Made by a program: the position numbers and the translations under genes
Part shown: positions 45,060 through 53,272 of the stretch, piece after piece
Numbering within the stretch: the first letter of the stretch is position 1
How the letters are laid out: every line of letters starts with the position of its first letter
Assembly: GCA_013289795.1 (NCBI GenBank)
Contig: JABCZH010000004.1
Coordinates: 62,001-126,000 of the forward strand
DNA length: 64,000 bases
Reading direction: 5' to 3'
Source: Acidobacteriota bacterium
GTDB taxonomy: Bacteria; Acidobacteriota; Terriglobia; Terriglobales; Acidobacteriaceae
The notes under the pieces: generated by a model
Told to the model about the DNA's origin: nothing
The model's input: the letters and a program-made list of their open reading frames with translations, nothing else
Database searches by the model: none

Positions 45060-45953
45060 CTAATCGCCAGCTTTGGCAACCGGCTTCTCAGCTTTCTGCT
45101 CCGGATATTCATACACCCCACGCCCGGTTTTTCGCCCCAAACGCCCCGCCTTCACATACTGCACCAAAAGTGGTGCAGGCCGATATTTCTCGCCCAACGA
45201 CTTGTGCAGGTACTCAAGAATCGACAGCCGCGTATCCAACCCCACCAAATCCACCAGCTCAAACGGCCCCATGGGATGGTTCAAGCCCAACTTTAAGGCG
45301 TTGTCGATATCTGCCGCAGACGCAATGCCTTCCGCCAGCATATAAAACGCCTCATTGCCGATCATGGCGTTAATGCGGCTGGTGATGAACCCCGGCGATT
45401 CCTTGATCACCACGACTTCTTTACCCATCCGCCGTCCGACCTCGGCCGCAGTGGCCACGGTGTCGTCGTCCGTCTCGAGCGCCCGCACCACTTCCAGCAA
45501 CTTCATCTTGTGTACCGGATTAAAGAAGTGCATCCCAATGCATTTCTTCGCACGATAGGTCACGCTGGCAATTTCGGTCACGCTGAGCGAAGACGTATTC
45601 GAAGCCAGAATCGTCCCCGGTCGGCAGATCTTGTCCAGCAGCGTAAAGATTTCAATCTTCGACTCCATCTCCTCCGGCACCGCTTCAATCACCAGATCAG
45701 CTTCACGCGCCGCTTCCTCCACACCACCTGCATACTCCAGTCGGGCAAATGCCGAATCAGCGTTGGCAGCAGAAACTTTCCCCAACCCAACTGCTTTATC
45801 GAGGTTGGCACGGATTTCCGTCTCCGCATTTCGCAGCGCATTGGGCAGCAAATCTTCCAGAATCGTGCGATAGCCGCCAAGCGCAGCCACGTGCGCAATA
45901 CCGCGGCCCATGGTCCCCGCCCCGATCACGGCAATGGTCTTGACCTGCCCCAC
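45060..45953 (-). CDS. 3-hydroxybutyryl/3-hydroxyacyl-CoA dehydrogenase
   Basis: A 297-residue NAD-dependent enzyme oxidising 3-hydroxyacyl-CoA in fatty acid or butyrate metabolism. Seen are the N-terminal nucleotide-binding motif IAVIGAGTMGRGIAHVAALGG, DLVIEAVPEEMESK, ASNTSSLSVTEIA, the catalytic region GMHFFNPVHKMKLLEVV (His of the His-Glu pair) and SPGFITSRI. The C-terminal domain carries NHPMGPFELVDLVGLDT. The GTG start overlaps the TAG of the upstream gene (TAGTG), showing translational coupling. Confidence 0.95.
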   Translation of the reverse strand: MGQVKTIAVIGAGTMGRGIAHVAALGGYRTILEDLLPNALRNAETEIRANLDKAVGLGKVSAANADSAFARLEYAGGVEEAAREADLVIEAVPEEMESKIEIFTLLDKICRPGTILASNTSSLSVTEIASVTYRAKKCIGMHFFNPVHKMKLLEVVRALETDDDTVATAAEVGRRMGKEVVVIKESPGFITSRINAMIGNEAFYMLAEGIASAADIDNALKLGLNHPMGPFELVDLVGLDTRLSILEYLHKSLGEKYRPAPLLVQYVKAGRLGRKTGRGVYEYPEQKAEKPVAKAGD

Positions 45954-46141
45954 TACTTCGCTCCTTTCTCCAACTGTGCGACGATGGCATTCAAGTTCGT
46001 GCCCGCGGCGCGCAGACTTTCCGCCAGGCGCTTCGACTCCTCCGCATCCATGCCGGCAACAAAAGCCTGGATGCGCCGCAGCGTAGTCACAATGTCATCC
46101 ACATAATTAATCAGGCGAATCAATTCTCCAGATGTTCCCAT
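45953..46141 (-). CDS. Small helical protein upstream of the hydroxyacyl-CoA dehydrogenase
   Basis: A 62-residue protein, almost wholly helical by composition (SGELIRLINYVDDIVTTLRRIQAFVAGMDAEESKRLAESLRAAGTNLNAIVAQLEKG), without cysteines or membrane segment. An AGGAG box 11 nt before ATG 46141 and the stop/start overlap with the dehydrogenase gene support it. No family is recognised; it may be a small binding partner of the enzyme. Confidence 0.65.
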   Translation of the reverse strand: MGTSGELIRLINYVDDIVTTLRRIQAFVAGMDAEESKRLAESLRAAGTNLNAIVAQLEKGAK

Positions 46142-46218
46142 ATCGACCTTTACTCCTCTTGTGCGGGATGGCAGTCAGTTCAGAACAGTGACAAGACCGT
46201 CAAGAATGTCTTGGGGCT

Positions 46219-46250
46219 TCCTCTGTGTACCTCTGTGTCCTCTGTGGTTA
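46219..46250. repeat. Dispersed CTCTGTGT-type repeat
   Basis: CCTCTGTGTAC, CTCTGTGTC and CTCTGTGGTTA follow each other between the nuoI stop and the 62-residue gene. A related copy lies inside metH at 50149-50182. Confidence 0.7.
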
Positions 46251-46256
46251 TCGCTT

Positions 46257-46718
46257 TTACCGTCGATACTGCGTAGGCTGCGGACCCTTCTCCAGCATCT
46301 CGCGGTTCCAGATCGCCCCTTCGCGAGTGTAACTGGCCAACTCGAAATCCTGGGTCAGTTCCAGCGCATCGGTGGGACAAGCGTCCTCGCACAATCCACA
46401 AAACATGCACCGGCTCAGGTCATACGTGAAAGTGGTCAACTCCTTGCGCCGGGTCTTCTCATTGCGCTCGCTGGTCACCATGATGAGATGCTCCGGGCAG
46501 GCCAGCGCGCACAAGTCGCACGAGATGCACATGGTCTCATTCGTGTCCGGATTCACGTTCAGCCGCGGCGCTCCGCGATACCGCTCCGCCACTTGCGGCC
46601 GCTCCAGCGGATACTGTTCGGTATAAATCTCCCGGGGATCCTGATAGCGAAACGTCACCCTCAGTCCCTTGAGCAGGTCGATGAAGAACACTTTGCGAAG
46701 CAGGTTGGCCAGTCCCAT
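46257..46718 (-). CDS. nuoI: NADH-quinone oxidoreductase subunit I-like ferredoxin (copy 1)
   Basis: A 153-residue protein with LLKGLRVTFRYQDPREIYTEQYPLERPQVAERYRGAPRL and two [4Fe-4S] motifs, CISCDLCALACP (about 64-75) and CMFCGLCEDACP (about 104-115), as in complex I subunit I, which carries clusters N6a/N6b to the quinone site. It is not in a nuo operon here but leads a group with a hydroxyacyl-CoA dehydrogenase. A second, diverged copy is at 53273-53791. Confidence 0.88.
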   Translation of the reverse strand: MGLANLLRKVFFIDLLKGLRVTFRYQDPREIYTEQYPLERPQVAERYRGAPRLNVNPDTNETMCISCDLCALACPEHLIMVTSERNEKTRRKELTTFTYDLSRCMFCGLCEDACPTDALELTQDFELASYTREGAIWNREMLEKGPQPTQYRR

Positions 46719-46762
46719 GACCCAGCAAGAATACCATTAGCCAGCTAAAATGCAGAAGACGC

Positions 46763-47242
46763 ATGTCTATCCCAGCCAACGACCGACGACCGACGACCAA
46801 CGACGAGATTTGGATGGAGGAAGCCCTCCGCGCCGCCCAGCGTGCGCTCGAAGCGGGCGAAGTTCCTGTTGGCGCCGTCGTGGTTCACAACGGCAAAATC
46901 GTCGGCCGCGGCTGGAACCAAAACCTCGCCGACACTGATCCCACCGCCCACGCCGAGATCATCGCCTTGCGCGACGCCGGCAAACACCTCGGTAACCATC
47001 GTCTGGGAGACTGCGAGCTGTTTGTTACAATTGAGCCGTGCGCGATGTGCGCCGGAGCGCTGGTGCATGCCCGGCTCAAGCGCCTGGTCTACGGGGCCGA
47101 CGACCCCAAAGCCGGCGCGGTGCGCTCGGTCATGCAAGTGCTGAACCACCCCAGCTTGAATCACCGCATGGAGGTGCAGTCAGGAGTTCTGGCAGGCCGC
47201 AGCGCCGAACTACTGCAAGAGTTCTTCCGAAGCCGTCGCTAG
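46763..47242 (+). CDS. tadA: tRNA-specific adenosine deaminase
   Basis: A 159-residue cytidine-deaminase-fold enzyme making inosine at the wobble position 34 of tRNA-Arg. The zinc and proton-shuttle motif THAEI (His63, Glu65) and PCAMC (Cys93, Cys96) are present, with GNHRLGDCELFVTIEPC. Its first 17 codons (ANDRRPTTND) are written in a 7-bp repeat, so the true start may be ATG 46814 (MEEALRAAQRALEAGEVPVGAVV), which fits the family well. Confidence 0.92.
   Translation: MSIPANDRRPTTNDEIWMEEALRAAQRALEAGEVPVGAVVVHNGKIVGRGWNQNLADTDPTAHAEIIALRDAGKHLGNHRLGDCELFVTIEPCAMCAGALVHARLKRLVYGADDPKAGAVRSVMQVLNHPSLNHRMEVQSGVLAGRSAELLQEFFRSRR
46776..46807 (+). repeat. Heptamer array GACCGAC/GACCAAC at the 5' end of tadA
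   Basis: Four 7-bp units (CCAACGA, CCGACGA, CCGACGA, CCAACGA) are in tandem, overlapping the first possible tadA codons. Confidence 0.8.
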
Positions 47243-47279
47243 TGGGCTTGTAGCTAAGAGCCAAGAGCTGTTTTGCCAC

Positions 47280-47369
47280 GGAGAGGTGCGTGAGTGGTTG
47301 AAACGATCCGCCTCGAAAGCGGACATACCTTAACGGGTATCGGGGGTTCGAATCCCTCCCTCTCCGCCA
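47280..47369 (+). tRNA. tRNA-Ser (anticodon CGA)
   Basis: A 90-nt class II tRNA: acceptor GGAGAGG pairing CCTCTCC, discriminator G, encoded CCA, anticodon loop CTCGAAA, a long variable arm, and T-loop GGTTCGAATCC. It reads UCG serine codons. It lies between tadA and the second PAP2 gene. Confidence 0.97.
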
Positions 47370-47389
47370 GTTATTTTCAACAGCAACAC

Positions 47390-48655
47390 CTACCTTACGA
47401 CCGCCGTCATCGCCTTCAGCTCGATCCCAGGCTTCGGCTGTGTGATCATCTCCGGGATCATCGCCGGCAGCTTCATCGCCCACACTAGCGACACCGCCGA
47501 CGAAACCACCGCCAGCGACCAGACCAAATAACGGCTGCTCACCATCCAGTGAAATCCGAATCTTCCGATCACCAACCATCCCAGAAACATGGCACACCCT
47601 GCCACCGCCGGGAGCCAGCGTTCGCGAGCGCTGAATTTCACCGTTCGCACCATGCATGCCTGCATCCACAGGGTGAACGGCAGCGACACGATCAAATCGA
47701 ACAAATAATGCTCGCCCGTGGCCAGCGTGTCAAACACGGTAGCAACAGCCAACACTGCAGCCACAACCCGTGCCCAGCGCGACAGTCCCCGAGTGTTCAA
47801 CCAGATCAGCAGCGCCCAAGTCAGATGCAGCGAAGGTACGGCGTTGCGCGGAAACGCCGGCAGCACCGGAATACTTTCCAGCGCCAATCGGTGCAGCATG
47901 GGATACGGTAAATAAGCGTTGGGGAAATCGACGGCGAAAGCATAGTGAGGACCGCACACCGGAAACACACTGAAGAACAAATATCCCACCATGGCGGGAG
48001 CGAACAGCAACTCAATCAACTCCCATAACGGTTTTTCCCGGCGCGCCATGAAACCCGCATACAGCGCCGCCATTGCCAGCACGATTCCTTCATAGCTGAC
48101 TTTCACCGCGGGAAATAGCCACGGGTTCGCGTTCAACATCTTTCCCAGCACAAAGCTGGGCTGGAAACCCAGGGCTCCGTCGAAAGCGTAAGCATACAGA
48201 TCGAGAGTCCTGGCGTGGATCAGCGACGCCATATTGAGTGAGTATTGCGCGCCCAGGGTCAGGAAAGTCAGTGCGGCTCCCGGCAGAAGCGCACGGTAAC
48301 TGGCCGATTCTACCTCGCGGCCTCGCCACAGGATCGCGCAACTCATTACCAAGAGACTGGCCAGGCCGAGTGGCCCCATCACCTGCACCAGCAGCGTGGC
48401 CACTCCCTCGTAGCGACCCCACACTGTCGCCGCCACTCCGATCGTCCCGAGTCCGCCCACCAAAGCAACGCGAGACCACCCCGGCCGCGCCGCCAGAAAA
48501 AGCAGAAACGCTCCGCCCAGCCCGTAGCCAATAAACGGCTGTTTGAAGTCGAGATTCAGTACGGCTTCAATCGCAATCGCCGCCAGCAGAGCGCAAACTA
48601 GAACTCCTGCGATGACCGGCAGGCCTTGCCGCGGAGCACTGTTTTCTTCCGGCAT
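47390..48655 (-). CDS. PAP2-superfamily membrane protein (paralogue 2)
   Basis: About 421 residues with some ten membrane helices and the same motifs as the 25881-27140 protein: YAFDGALGFQPSF, FPRNAVPSLHLTWALLIWLNTRGLSRW and ATGEHYLFDLIVSLPF. It probably acts as a lipid phosphatase or head-group transferase at the membrane surface. ATG 48655 gives the usual N-terminus; the upstream extension to 48691 is not convincing. Confidence 0.82.
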   Translation of the reverse strand: MPEENSAPRQGLPVIAGVLVCALLAAIAIEAVLNLDFKQPFIGYGLGGAFLLFLAARPGWSRVALVGGLGTIGVAATVWGRYEGVATLLVQVMGPLGLASLLVMSCAILWRGREVESASYRALLPGAALTFLTLGAQYSLNMASLIHARTLDLYAYAFDGALGFQPSFVLGKMLNANPWLFPAVKVSYEGIVLAMAALYAGFMARREKPLWELIELLFAPAMVGYLFFSVFPVCGPHYAFAVDFPNAYLPYPMLHRLALESIPVLPAFPRNAVPSLHLTWALLIWLNTRGLSRWARVVAAVLAVATVFDTLATGEHYLFDLIVSLPFTLWMQACMVRTVKFSARERWLPAVAGCAMFLGWLVIGRFGFHWMVSSRYLVWSLAVVSSAVSLVWAMKLPAMIPEMITQPKPGIELKAMTAVVR

Positions 48656-48742
48656 AGGATGGAAATTGCAAAGTAACACGCCGCTTCCCACGCCACAATA
48701 GACGCAGAGGTTCCGCCGGTCACGCGCGTAACGGCAAACGCT

Positions 48743-49027
48743 TCAAATGTCGATCTGCTTCTCTGTATGCCGGCTGACGTACCAACATGGGCTGTAGCCG
48801 AAGTGAGGAAACAGCGAGCGCACGCACACCTGGTCCTGCGGTGAGTTGTACTGGTATTCCGTCTTGCCATTCTTTTCGTGGATCACATAAACCGAGGTCA
48901 CGCTGACGCTGCCGAACACATCCTCATGCCGCCAGCTGCGATAGCGGAGGGAGATCCCGTCGCCGCCGTAAACCATCGCCGCCAGCACCAACGCGACACT
49001 CAGCAAACGCACCACCAGAGGCTTCAT
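48743..49027 (-). CDS. Small exported or membrane-anchored protein of unknown function
   Basis: A 94-residue protein with one N-terminal hydrophobic segment (MKPLVVRLLSVALVLAAMVYGG) and a short exported domain (VTSVYVIHEKNGKTEYQYNSPQDQVCVRSLFPHFGYSPCWYV) with two cysteines that could form a disulfide. I recognise no family. It is divergent from the acetyltransferase. Confidence 0.6.
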   Translation of the reverse strand: MKPLVVRLLSVALVLAAMVYGGDGISLRYRSWRHEDVFGSVSVTSVYVIHEKNGKTEYQYNSPQDQVCVRSLFPHFGYSPCWYVSRHTEKQIDI

Positions 49028-49096
49028 GGGATATCGTAAATAAAGTGACATACCATTAGGTTCCATACAAGTTGCGGTCGAGGCGCAAGAGGTCCA

Positions 49097-49630
49097 ATGG
49101 CAGAATCAGAGATTGAAGTCCGGAAACTGGGCGCAGAAGACGCGCAATCGTTTTGGCAGCTGCGCTTAGCAGGGCTGGAGCAGGAGCCGCGGGCATTCAC
49201 CGAGTCCGTCGAGGAACATCGAAAAATGGCAGTCGATGAGGTGGCCCGCCGCCTGAAGGGCACGGTTGCGCACGGCAACTTCGTGATGGGGGCCTTCACC
49301 AAGAATGAAGACCGCCTCGTGGGGATGGCAGGATTCTTCCAACGCCCAGGCCCAAAGATCCGCCATCGAGGCCTCATCTGGGGCGTCTATGTACAAAGCG
49401 AATGGCGCAAGCAGGGCGTCGGGCGGTTGCTGCTCGCCGAGGTTCTGCGCCTGGCTCGGACGATACCTGATCTTGAGCAGATCCACCTTGCGGTGGCTAC
49501 GGACCAGTCTGCCGCCCGTCGACTGTATGCGTCCTTGGGATTCGAAACCTACGGCCGCGACGTTCACGCCCTCAAGCTCGGTGACAGCTACGTCGATGAA
49601 GAGTTGATGCTGCTCCAGTTGAAGGGTTAG
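49097..49630 (+). CDS. GNAT-family N-acetyltransferase
   Basis: A 177-residue GCN5-related acetyltransferase with the acetyl-CoA motif WRKQGVGRLLLAEVLRLA (about 100-118) and the later ARRLYASLGFETYG (about 140-154). The substrate is unknown. An AGAGG box precedes ATG 49097. It converges on metH with 13 bp between. Confidence 0.92.
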   Translation: MAESEIEVRKLGAEDAQSFWQLRLAGLEQEPRAFTESVEEHRKMAVDEVARRLKGTVAHGNFVMGAFTKNEDRLVGMAGFFQRPGPKIRHRGLIWGVYVQSEWRKQGVGRLLLAEVLRLARTIPDLEQIHLAVATDQSAARRLYASLGFETYGRDVHALKLGDSYVDEELMLLQLKG

Positions 49631-49643
49631 AGGTCGCCAGCCC

Positions 49644-52600
49644 CTACACCACAAAATACTTCGCCCCCGGATGATGCACCACAATCGCCGACGTACTCTG
49701 CTCCGGCTCCAGCAAGAAACCAGTCGTCAGTCGCACCCCGACATTCTCTTCCGGCTTCAGCAAAGTAAACAACTTGGTCTGATCTTCCAAGTTCGGGCAC
49801 GCCGGATAGCCAAACGAATAGCGCGATCCGCGATACTTCTGATGGAACAAGTCCCGTATGTGCGGCGAGTCCTCCCCGGCAATCCCCAAATCTTCACGCA
49901 TCTTTTTATGCAAATACTCCGCCAGCGCCTCCGCAGTCTCCACACTCAGCCCGTGCAGATAAAGATATTTGGTGTACTCCCCACCCTCGAACAAGCGCTG
50001 CGTTTCCTCCGATGCTCTCGATCCAATCGTCACCAACGAAAGCCCAATCACATCCATCTTCCCGGCACTCTTCGGTGCAAAGAAATCCGAAACACTAAGC
50101 CGCCGCCCCTCCCGCTGCCGCGGAAAAGTAAAACGAAGAATCTCCGTCTCCCCCTGTGTTCCCCCGTGACCTCTGTGGTGAAGACTATCCTCAGGCTCAT
50201 ACACAATCACATCGTTCCCATCACTCTGAGCCGGGAAATATCCATACACAACTTTAGGATCAAACCAACCAGCCGCGATGACCTCTTCTTCCAGTTGCTT
50301 CTTGATCGGCCGGAACTTCTGTTCCACCAGCCGCACGTAATCTTCCTGTGAGGCGGTCTTCAGCTGCCACTGATTCTTGAACAGCGCGGTGTCGTTGATG
50401 TACTGAAACACTTCGCGCAGGTCCCAGTCCTTCTTGACTTTCACACCCCAGAACGGAGGCACCGGAATATTCGGCGCATCGCTTACCACCGGGCTGCGCT
50501 CGGCAAACACTGGGCCACTCTCTTCATCCACCGCAACGGCCTTGGCGTACTCCTTGACCGTGCGGCCTTCCTGCAATCGGCTTTCGCGATTGCCGTTAGG
50601 CGCAGAGATGTCCTGCATGATATGCAGGCCGGCGAAAGCGTCGTCGGCATAAAACACCGCATTCGAGTACTCGCGCCGTAGATCGTCTTCGACATACTTG
50701 CGCGTCAGCGCAGCCCCACCGCAAATCACCGGTATCCCCAGGTTCTGCCGCTGCAAGTCCTGAATCACATACTTCATCTCCAGCGTTGACTTCACCAGCA
50801 ACCCGCTCAAGCCGATGGCGTCCGCCTTATGTTCCAACGCCGACTTGATGATGGTGTCCCCCGGCTGCTTGATCCCGAGGTTCACCACGCGAAATCCGTT
50901 GTTGGTCAGAATAATGTCCACCAGGTTCTTCCCAATGTCGTGGACATCGCCCTTCACCGTGGCTAGGACGATGGTTCCCTTCTGCGAGCCTTCCACCTTC
51001 TCCATCTTTGGCTCGAGATACGCCACCGCCTGCTTCATCACTCCGGCGGAGTCCAGCACCGACGGCAACTGCATCTTGCGTGCGCCGAACAGCTCACCCA
51101 CTGTCCGCATTCCGTCGAGCAGCACGGTGTTAATCAGTTCCAGCGGCGTGTACTCGATCAGAGCATCTTCCAGCAACTGTTCCAGAGTCTTGCGCTGTGC
51201 GCCGTCGCCCACCGCCTTTTCGCCGTTGATAATGGCAAACTTCAACTTGTCATCGACCGAGAGAGTTTCGACATGTGCCGTGGTCGAGGCTTGCGCCTTC
51301 CCCTTGGTTCCGGCGAAGTGGCGCATGTACGCCTGTAGTGGATCACCATCGGCATAGTCGCGGTGAATCAGTTTACGGGCAAGTTCAACCTCTTCATGAG
51401 GGATCTTGTATAACGGATAGATCTTGGTGTAATTGACAATGGCCATGTCGAGACCATTGTCCACAGCTTCATGCATGAAAACCGAGTTCAACACCCTCCG
51501 GGGATATGCATCCAGCCCAAACGAAATATTGCTGACCCCGAGGATGGTCTTGACATCCGGCAGTTCTTTCTTGATCTGCCGGATCGCGTTCAGCGTCTCC
51601 ATTCCCGCGGTGCGATACTCCTCCTGCCCGGTCGAAATCGGTAGCGTGAGCGCATCAAAAATGATGTCCACGGGACGAATGCCATACTTCTTCGTCGCCA
51701 GTTCATAAATGCGCTTGGCGATGGCGGTCTTTTTCTCTGCGGTCAGCGCCATGCCGTCTTCGTCGATTGTCAGCGCGATTACAGCAGCCCCATAGCGCTT
51801 GGCCATAGGCAAAACCTTCGACGTACGCTTCTCGCCGTCTTCCAGATTGATGGAATTGATAATGGCCTTGCCCGGGATTCGCTTCAACGCCTCTTCCACC
51901 ACGTCGGCTTCGGTGGAGTCCACCAGAATTGGCGCGGGCACGCGGGTGGCCACCTTTTCTAAGATGGAGGTGATGTAACCTTTCTCGTCTTCACCCACAA
52001 TCGCACAGCACAAATCGAGCATGTGCGAGCCTTCGTTCACCAGCTTCTTGGCCAGCGCCAGAATGTCGTCGTACTTGCGAGCCCGCACCAGGTTGCGGAA
52101 ATGCTCCACTCGCGTGGTGGTGTTCATCTCCTCAGCAACGATCAGAGGTTTCGGTTCAAGATCGAGCGGAACCGAAGTGTACGCGCTCGACGCCGCGGCA
52201 GTCGGCTTGATATCGCGCTTCGCAGGTTCGACGCCCGAAACTGCATCGACCACTGCTTTTAAGTGTTCGGGCGTGGTTCCGCAGCAGCCGCCGACGATGC
52301 GTATGCCGTAGTCCTGTACAAAATGCTTATGATACTGGGCCAACTCCTGAGGAGTGAGCTTGTACACCGCATGCCCGCCCACATTCTGCGGAAGTCCAGC
52401 ATTAGGCAGTACCGATACATATTTGGTTGAGTTGGCGGCCAGAAAGCGCACGCCATCGTTCATCTCTGCTGGCCCCGTGGCACAGTTCAAACCGATGATG
52501 TCCACATCGAATGGTTCGAGCGCGGTTAGCGCCGCGCCAATTTCGGTTCCTAACAACATCGTCCCGGTGGCTTCAAGAGTGACCTGAACAGTGACCGGCA

Positions 52601-53147
52601 GCCGTTTGCCGGTTTTCTGCATGGCATCGAATACGCCGGCCAGCGCCGCTTTGGCTTGCAGCAAGTCCTGCGAAGTTTCCACCAGCAGAACATCCACTCC
52701 ACCTTCGATCAGCGCGCTCGCCTGCTCAACATAGCCCGCCACCATGTCGTCAAACTTGATGTGTCCCAGCGAAGGCAACTTGGTGGTGGGTCCAATCGAT
52801 CCGGCAACGAAGCGCGGTCGTTCCTTCGTAGAGAACTGCTGGGCCACTTCCTTCGCGATTTTCGCCGCCGCAATATTGAGTTCCGCGACCTTATCCTGGA
52901 GGTCATACTCGGCCAGCACCACGCGCGCCCCGCCGAACGTGTCGGTCTCCACCACGTCGCAGCCCATGTTGAAGAAGCTGGCGTGAATATCTTTAATAAT
53001 GTCGGGCCGGCTCAAGACCAGGAGTTCGTTGCATCCCTCCTTGCCCCAAAAATCGTCCACACTAGGATTGCGGGCTTGAATACTCGTGCCCATGGCGCCG
53101 TCATAAATGACCACGCGCTCCCTTACGGTTTGTAAGAAATCAGACAT
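49644..53147 (-). CDS. metH: Cobalamin-dependent methionine synthase
   Basis: About 1167 residues, a full four-module MetH: homocysteine domain (DGAMGTSIQARNPSVDDFWG .. VGGCCGTTPEH, zinc Cys pair), pterin domain (LAKKLVNEGSHMLDLC .. GVSNISFGL), B12 domains with the lower-axial His736 in KGDVHDIGKN, and the SAM-binding activation domain (AEALAEYLHKKMRED .. RYSFGYPACPNLEDQ). It methylates homocysteine from methyl-tetrahydrofolate. ATG 53147 is preferred to a GTG 15 bases upstream. No riboswitch fits in the short leader. An insertion of repeat sequence at about residues 989-1000 is unusual. Confidence 0.96.
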   Translation of the reverse strand: MSDFLQTVRERVVIYDGAMGTSIQARNPSVDDFWGKEGCNELLVLSRPDIIKDIHASFFNMGCDVVETDTFGGARVVLAEYDLQDKVAELNIAAAKIAKEVAQQFSTKERPRFVAGSIGPTTKLPSLGHIKFDDMVAGYVEQASALIEGGVDVLLVETSQDLLQAKAALAGVFDAMQKTGKRLPVTVQVTLEATGTMLLGTEIGAALTALEPFDVDIIGLNCATGPAEMNDGVRFLAANSTKYVSVLPNAGLPQNVGGHAVYKLTPQELAQYHKHFVQDYGIRIVGGCCGTTPEHLKAVVDAVSGVEPAKRDIKPTAAASSAYTSVPLDLEPKPLIVAEEMNTTTRVEHFRNLVRARKYDDILALAKKLVNEGSHMLDLCCAIVGEDEKGYITSILEKVATRVPAPILVDSTEADVVEEALKRIPGKAIINSINLEDGEKRTSKVLPMAKRYGAAVIALTIDEDGMALTAEKKTAIAKRIYELATKKYGIRPVDIIFDALTLPISTGQEEYRTAGMETLNAIRQIKKELPDVKTILGVSNISFGLDAYPRRVLNSVFMHEAVDNGLDMAIVNYTKIYPLYKIPHEEVELARKLIHRDYADGDPLQAYMRHFAGTKGKAQASTTAHVETLSVDDKLKFAIINGEKAVGDGAQRKTLEQLLEDALIEYTPLELINTVLLDGMRTVGELFGARKMQLPSVLDSAGVMKQAVAYLEPKMEKVEGSQKGTIVLATVKGDVHDIGKNLVDIILTNNGFRVVNLGIKQPGDTIIKSALEHKADAIGLSGLLVKSTLEMKYVIQDLQRQNLGIPVICGGAALTRKYVEDDLRREYSNAVFYADDAFAGLHIMQDISAPNGNRESRLQEGRTVKEYAKAVAVDEESGPVFAERSPVVSDAPNIPVPPFWGVKVKKDWDLREVFQYINDTALFKNQWQLKTASQEDYVRLVEQKFRPIKKQLEEEVIAAGWFDPKVVYGYFPAQSDGNDVIVYEPEDSLHHRGHGGTQGETEILRFTFPRQREGRRLSVSDFFAPKSAGKMDVIGLSLVTIGSRASEETQRLFEGGEYTKYLYLHGLSVETAEALAEYLHKKMREDLGIAGEDSPHIRDLFHQKYRGSRYSFGYPACPNLEDQTKLFTLLKPEENVGVRLTTGFLLEPEQSTSAIVVHHPGAKYFVV
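50149..50182. repeat. Copy of the dispersed CTCTGTGT-type repeat inside metH
   Basis: On the plus strand the sequence reads CTCCCCCTGTGTTCCCCCGTG then ACCTCTGTGGTG. Read on the gene strand it encodes LHHRGHGGTQGE. It resembles the intergenic copy at 46219-46250. Confidence 0.7.
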
Positions 53148-53188
53148 CAGTGCTATTCTCACTCGTTGCTAGTCCGCTCATCGACGTG

Positions 53189-53216
53189 GCCGACGACCAA
53201 TGACCAACGACGGTCC
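53189..53216. repeat. Short heptamer array of the GACCAAC type upstream of metH
   Basis: Units CCGACGA, CCAATGA, CCAACGA repeat every 7 bp between the metH start and the terminator of the second nuoI gene. Confidence 0.65.
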
Positions 53217-53227
53217 TTATGCACAAA

Positions 53228-53252
53228 CGCCGGCCCGCTTAGAGGGCCGGCG
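53228..53252 (-). terminator. GC-rich hairpin terminator after the second nuoI gene
   Basis: CGCCGGCCC (53228-53236), a 7-nt loop, GGGCCGGCG (53244-53252): a perfect 9-bp stem 20 bp beyond the nuoI stop, followed on the minus strand by TTTG. It separates nuoI from metH. Confidence 0.6.
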
Positions 53253-53272
53253 CGTCATCAAGATAATCCGTT

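Noticed and set aside
53148-53227. A cobalamin or SAM riboswitch before metH
   Set aside because: The leader is under 100 nt, filled by a heptamer array and bounded by a terminator; no B12-box or SAM-type stem is visible.
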